Origin: Caballeronia sp. NK8
GTDB lineage: Bacteria > Pseudomonadota > Gammaproteobacteria > Burkholderiales > Burkholderiaceae
Direction of reading: 5' to 3'
Assembly (NCBI RefSeq): GCF_018408855.1
Contig: NZ_AP024325.1
Span: forward strand, 1,426,001 to 1,490,000
Length of the DNA: 64,000 bases
The notes beneath the pieces were generated by a model. That model was not told the origin of the DNA. It did no database searches and was given only the letters and a program-made list of their open reading frames with translations. This document shows, in pieces, positions 63,909-64,000 of this stretch. The position numbers were made by a program, and so were the translations under genes. Numbering within the stretch: the stretch's first letter is position 1; each line of letters begins with the position of its first letter.

Positions 63909-64000
63909 TTAAGAAAGATTAGGCGCTTGGGCCTCTCGAAGCGATCCACCAACTTCGGCGATCTGCGCCAACAACTGGCTTGGCTTCCAGCGCTTTCCAT
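63909..64000 (-). CDS. C-terminal end of a gene leaving the window
   Basis: The last 29 codons of a minus-strand gene end at TAA 63909-63911. The peptide GKRWKPSQLLAQIAEVGG resembles the tail of 3-hydroxyacyl-CoA dehydrogenases (W-x-P-S-x-L-L), but 29 residues are too few to be sure. The rubredoxin gene is next in the same direction. Confidence 0.4.
   Translation of the reverse strand, partial: GKRWKPSQLLAQIAEVGGSLREAQAPNLS

Overview
The window looks like part of a Burkholderiales (Burkholderia/Paraburkholderia/Caballeronia/Cupriavidus-type) genome. The evidence is a Gram-negative trimeric porin typical of that order, two Bug/TctC-type periplasmic receptors, a TctAB permease, tcuAB, and a moderately GC-rich accessory region dense in IclR-regulated catabolic operons. 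I see no rRNA, tRNA, CRISPR array, intact insertion sequence or phage gene. It reads as a 64-kb catabolic 'island' of dehydrogenases, hydrolases, CoA enzymes and matching transporters. I cannot name the growth substrate(s) from sequence alone.

Layout. (1) 0-4.4 kb, minus strand: a CMD/AhpD-like protein, an amidohydrolase, a Tat-type ABC substrate-binding protein and an MmgE/PrpD enzyme. (2) 4.7-20.1 kb, plus strand: an Asp-box beta-propeller, a GMC oxidoreductase and an SDR without the usual catalytic residues; a gap; then ABC ATPase, permease, second substrate-binding protein, SDR, aldehyde dehydrogenase, BKACE, nitrilase, CMD protein, beta-hydroxyacid dehydrogenase, MmgE/PrpD and an IclR regulator. 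(3) 20.2-25.6 kb: an epimerase (minus), then an MHS-type MFS carrier, a second amidohydrolase and a porin. (4) 26.4-37.3 kb, minus strand: MFS carrier, double beta-hydroxyacid dehydrogenase, third amidohydrolase, MmgE/PrpD, Bug receptor, a second double dehydrogenase and an aldehyde dehydrogenase. (5) 37.8-40.2 kb, plus: a third fused dehydrogenase and a Bug receptor. (6) 40.4-47.8 kb: rubredoxin, thiolase plus OB-fold partner, beta-propeller lactonase-like protein, two SDRs, a CapA-like protein and a second IclR regulator. (7) 48.3-53.8 kb, minus: a small conserved-looking gene, tcuA, tcuB, tctB, tctA. (8) 54.4-62.2 kb: two crotonase-fold enzymes, a 2Fe-2S/FAD reductase and an ADP-forming acyl-CoA synthetase (minus), then a bicupin and a DHA2 exporter (plus). 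(9) 62.2-64 kb: an apparently gene-poor stretch, a second rubredoxin and the end of a gene that leaves the window.

Two features stand out. First, three adjacent operons encode proteins in which the 3-hydroxyisobutyrate-dehydrogenase fold has been duplicated and fused in three different ways: degenerate then intact, intact then degenerate, and intact plus an extra helical domain. Second, a 17-bp inverted repeat with consensus close to GTTYC-N7-GRAAC occurs nine times between 21.4 and 59.5 kb, almost always upstream of a transcription unit. This suggests that much of the region forms one regulon, possibly controlled by one of the IclR proteins encoded here.

Working model (inference): the region takes up carboxylated substrates by ABC, TctAB/Bug and MFS systems. 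It processes lactones or carboxylic acids with amidohydrolases, MmgE/PrpD and TcuAB, oxidises hydroxyl groups with the GMC, SDR and beta-hydroxyacid dehydrogenases, and passes products through CoA ligation, crotonases, BKACE and thiolase to central metabolism.
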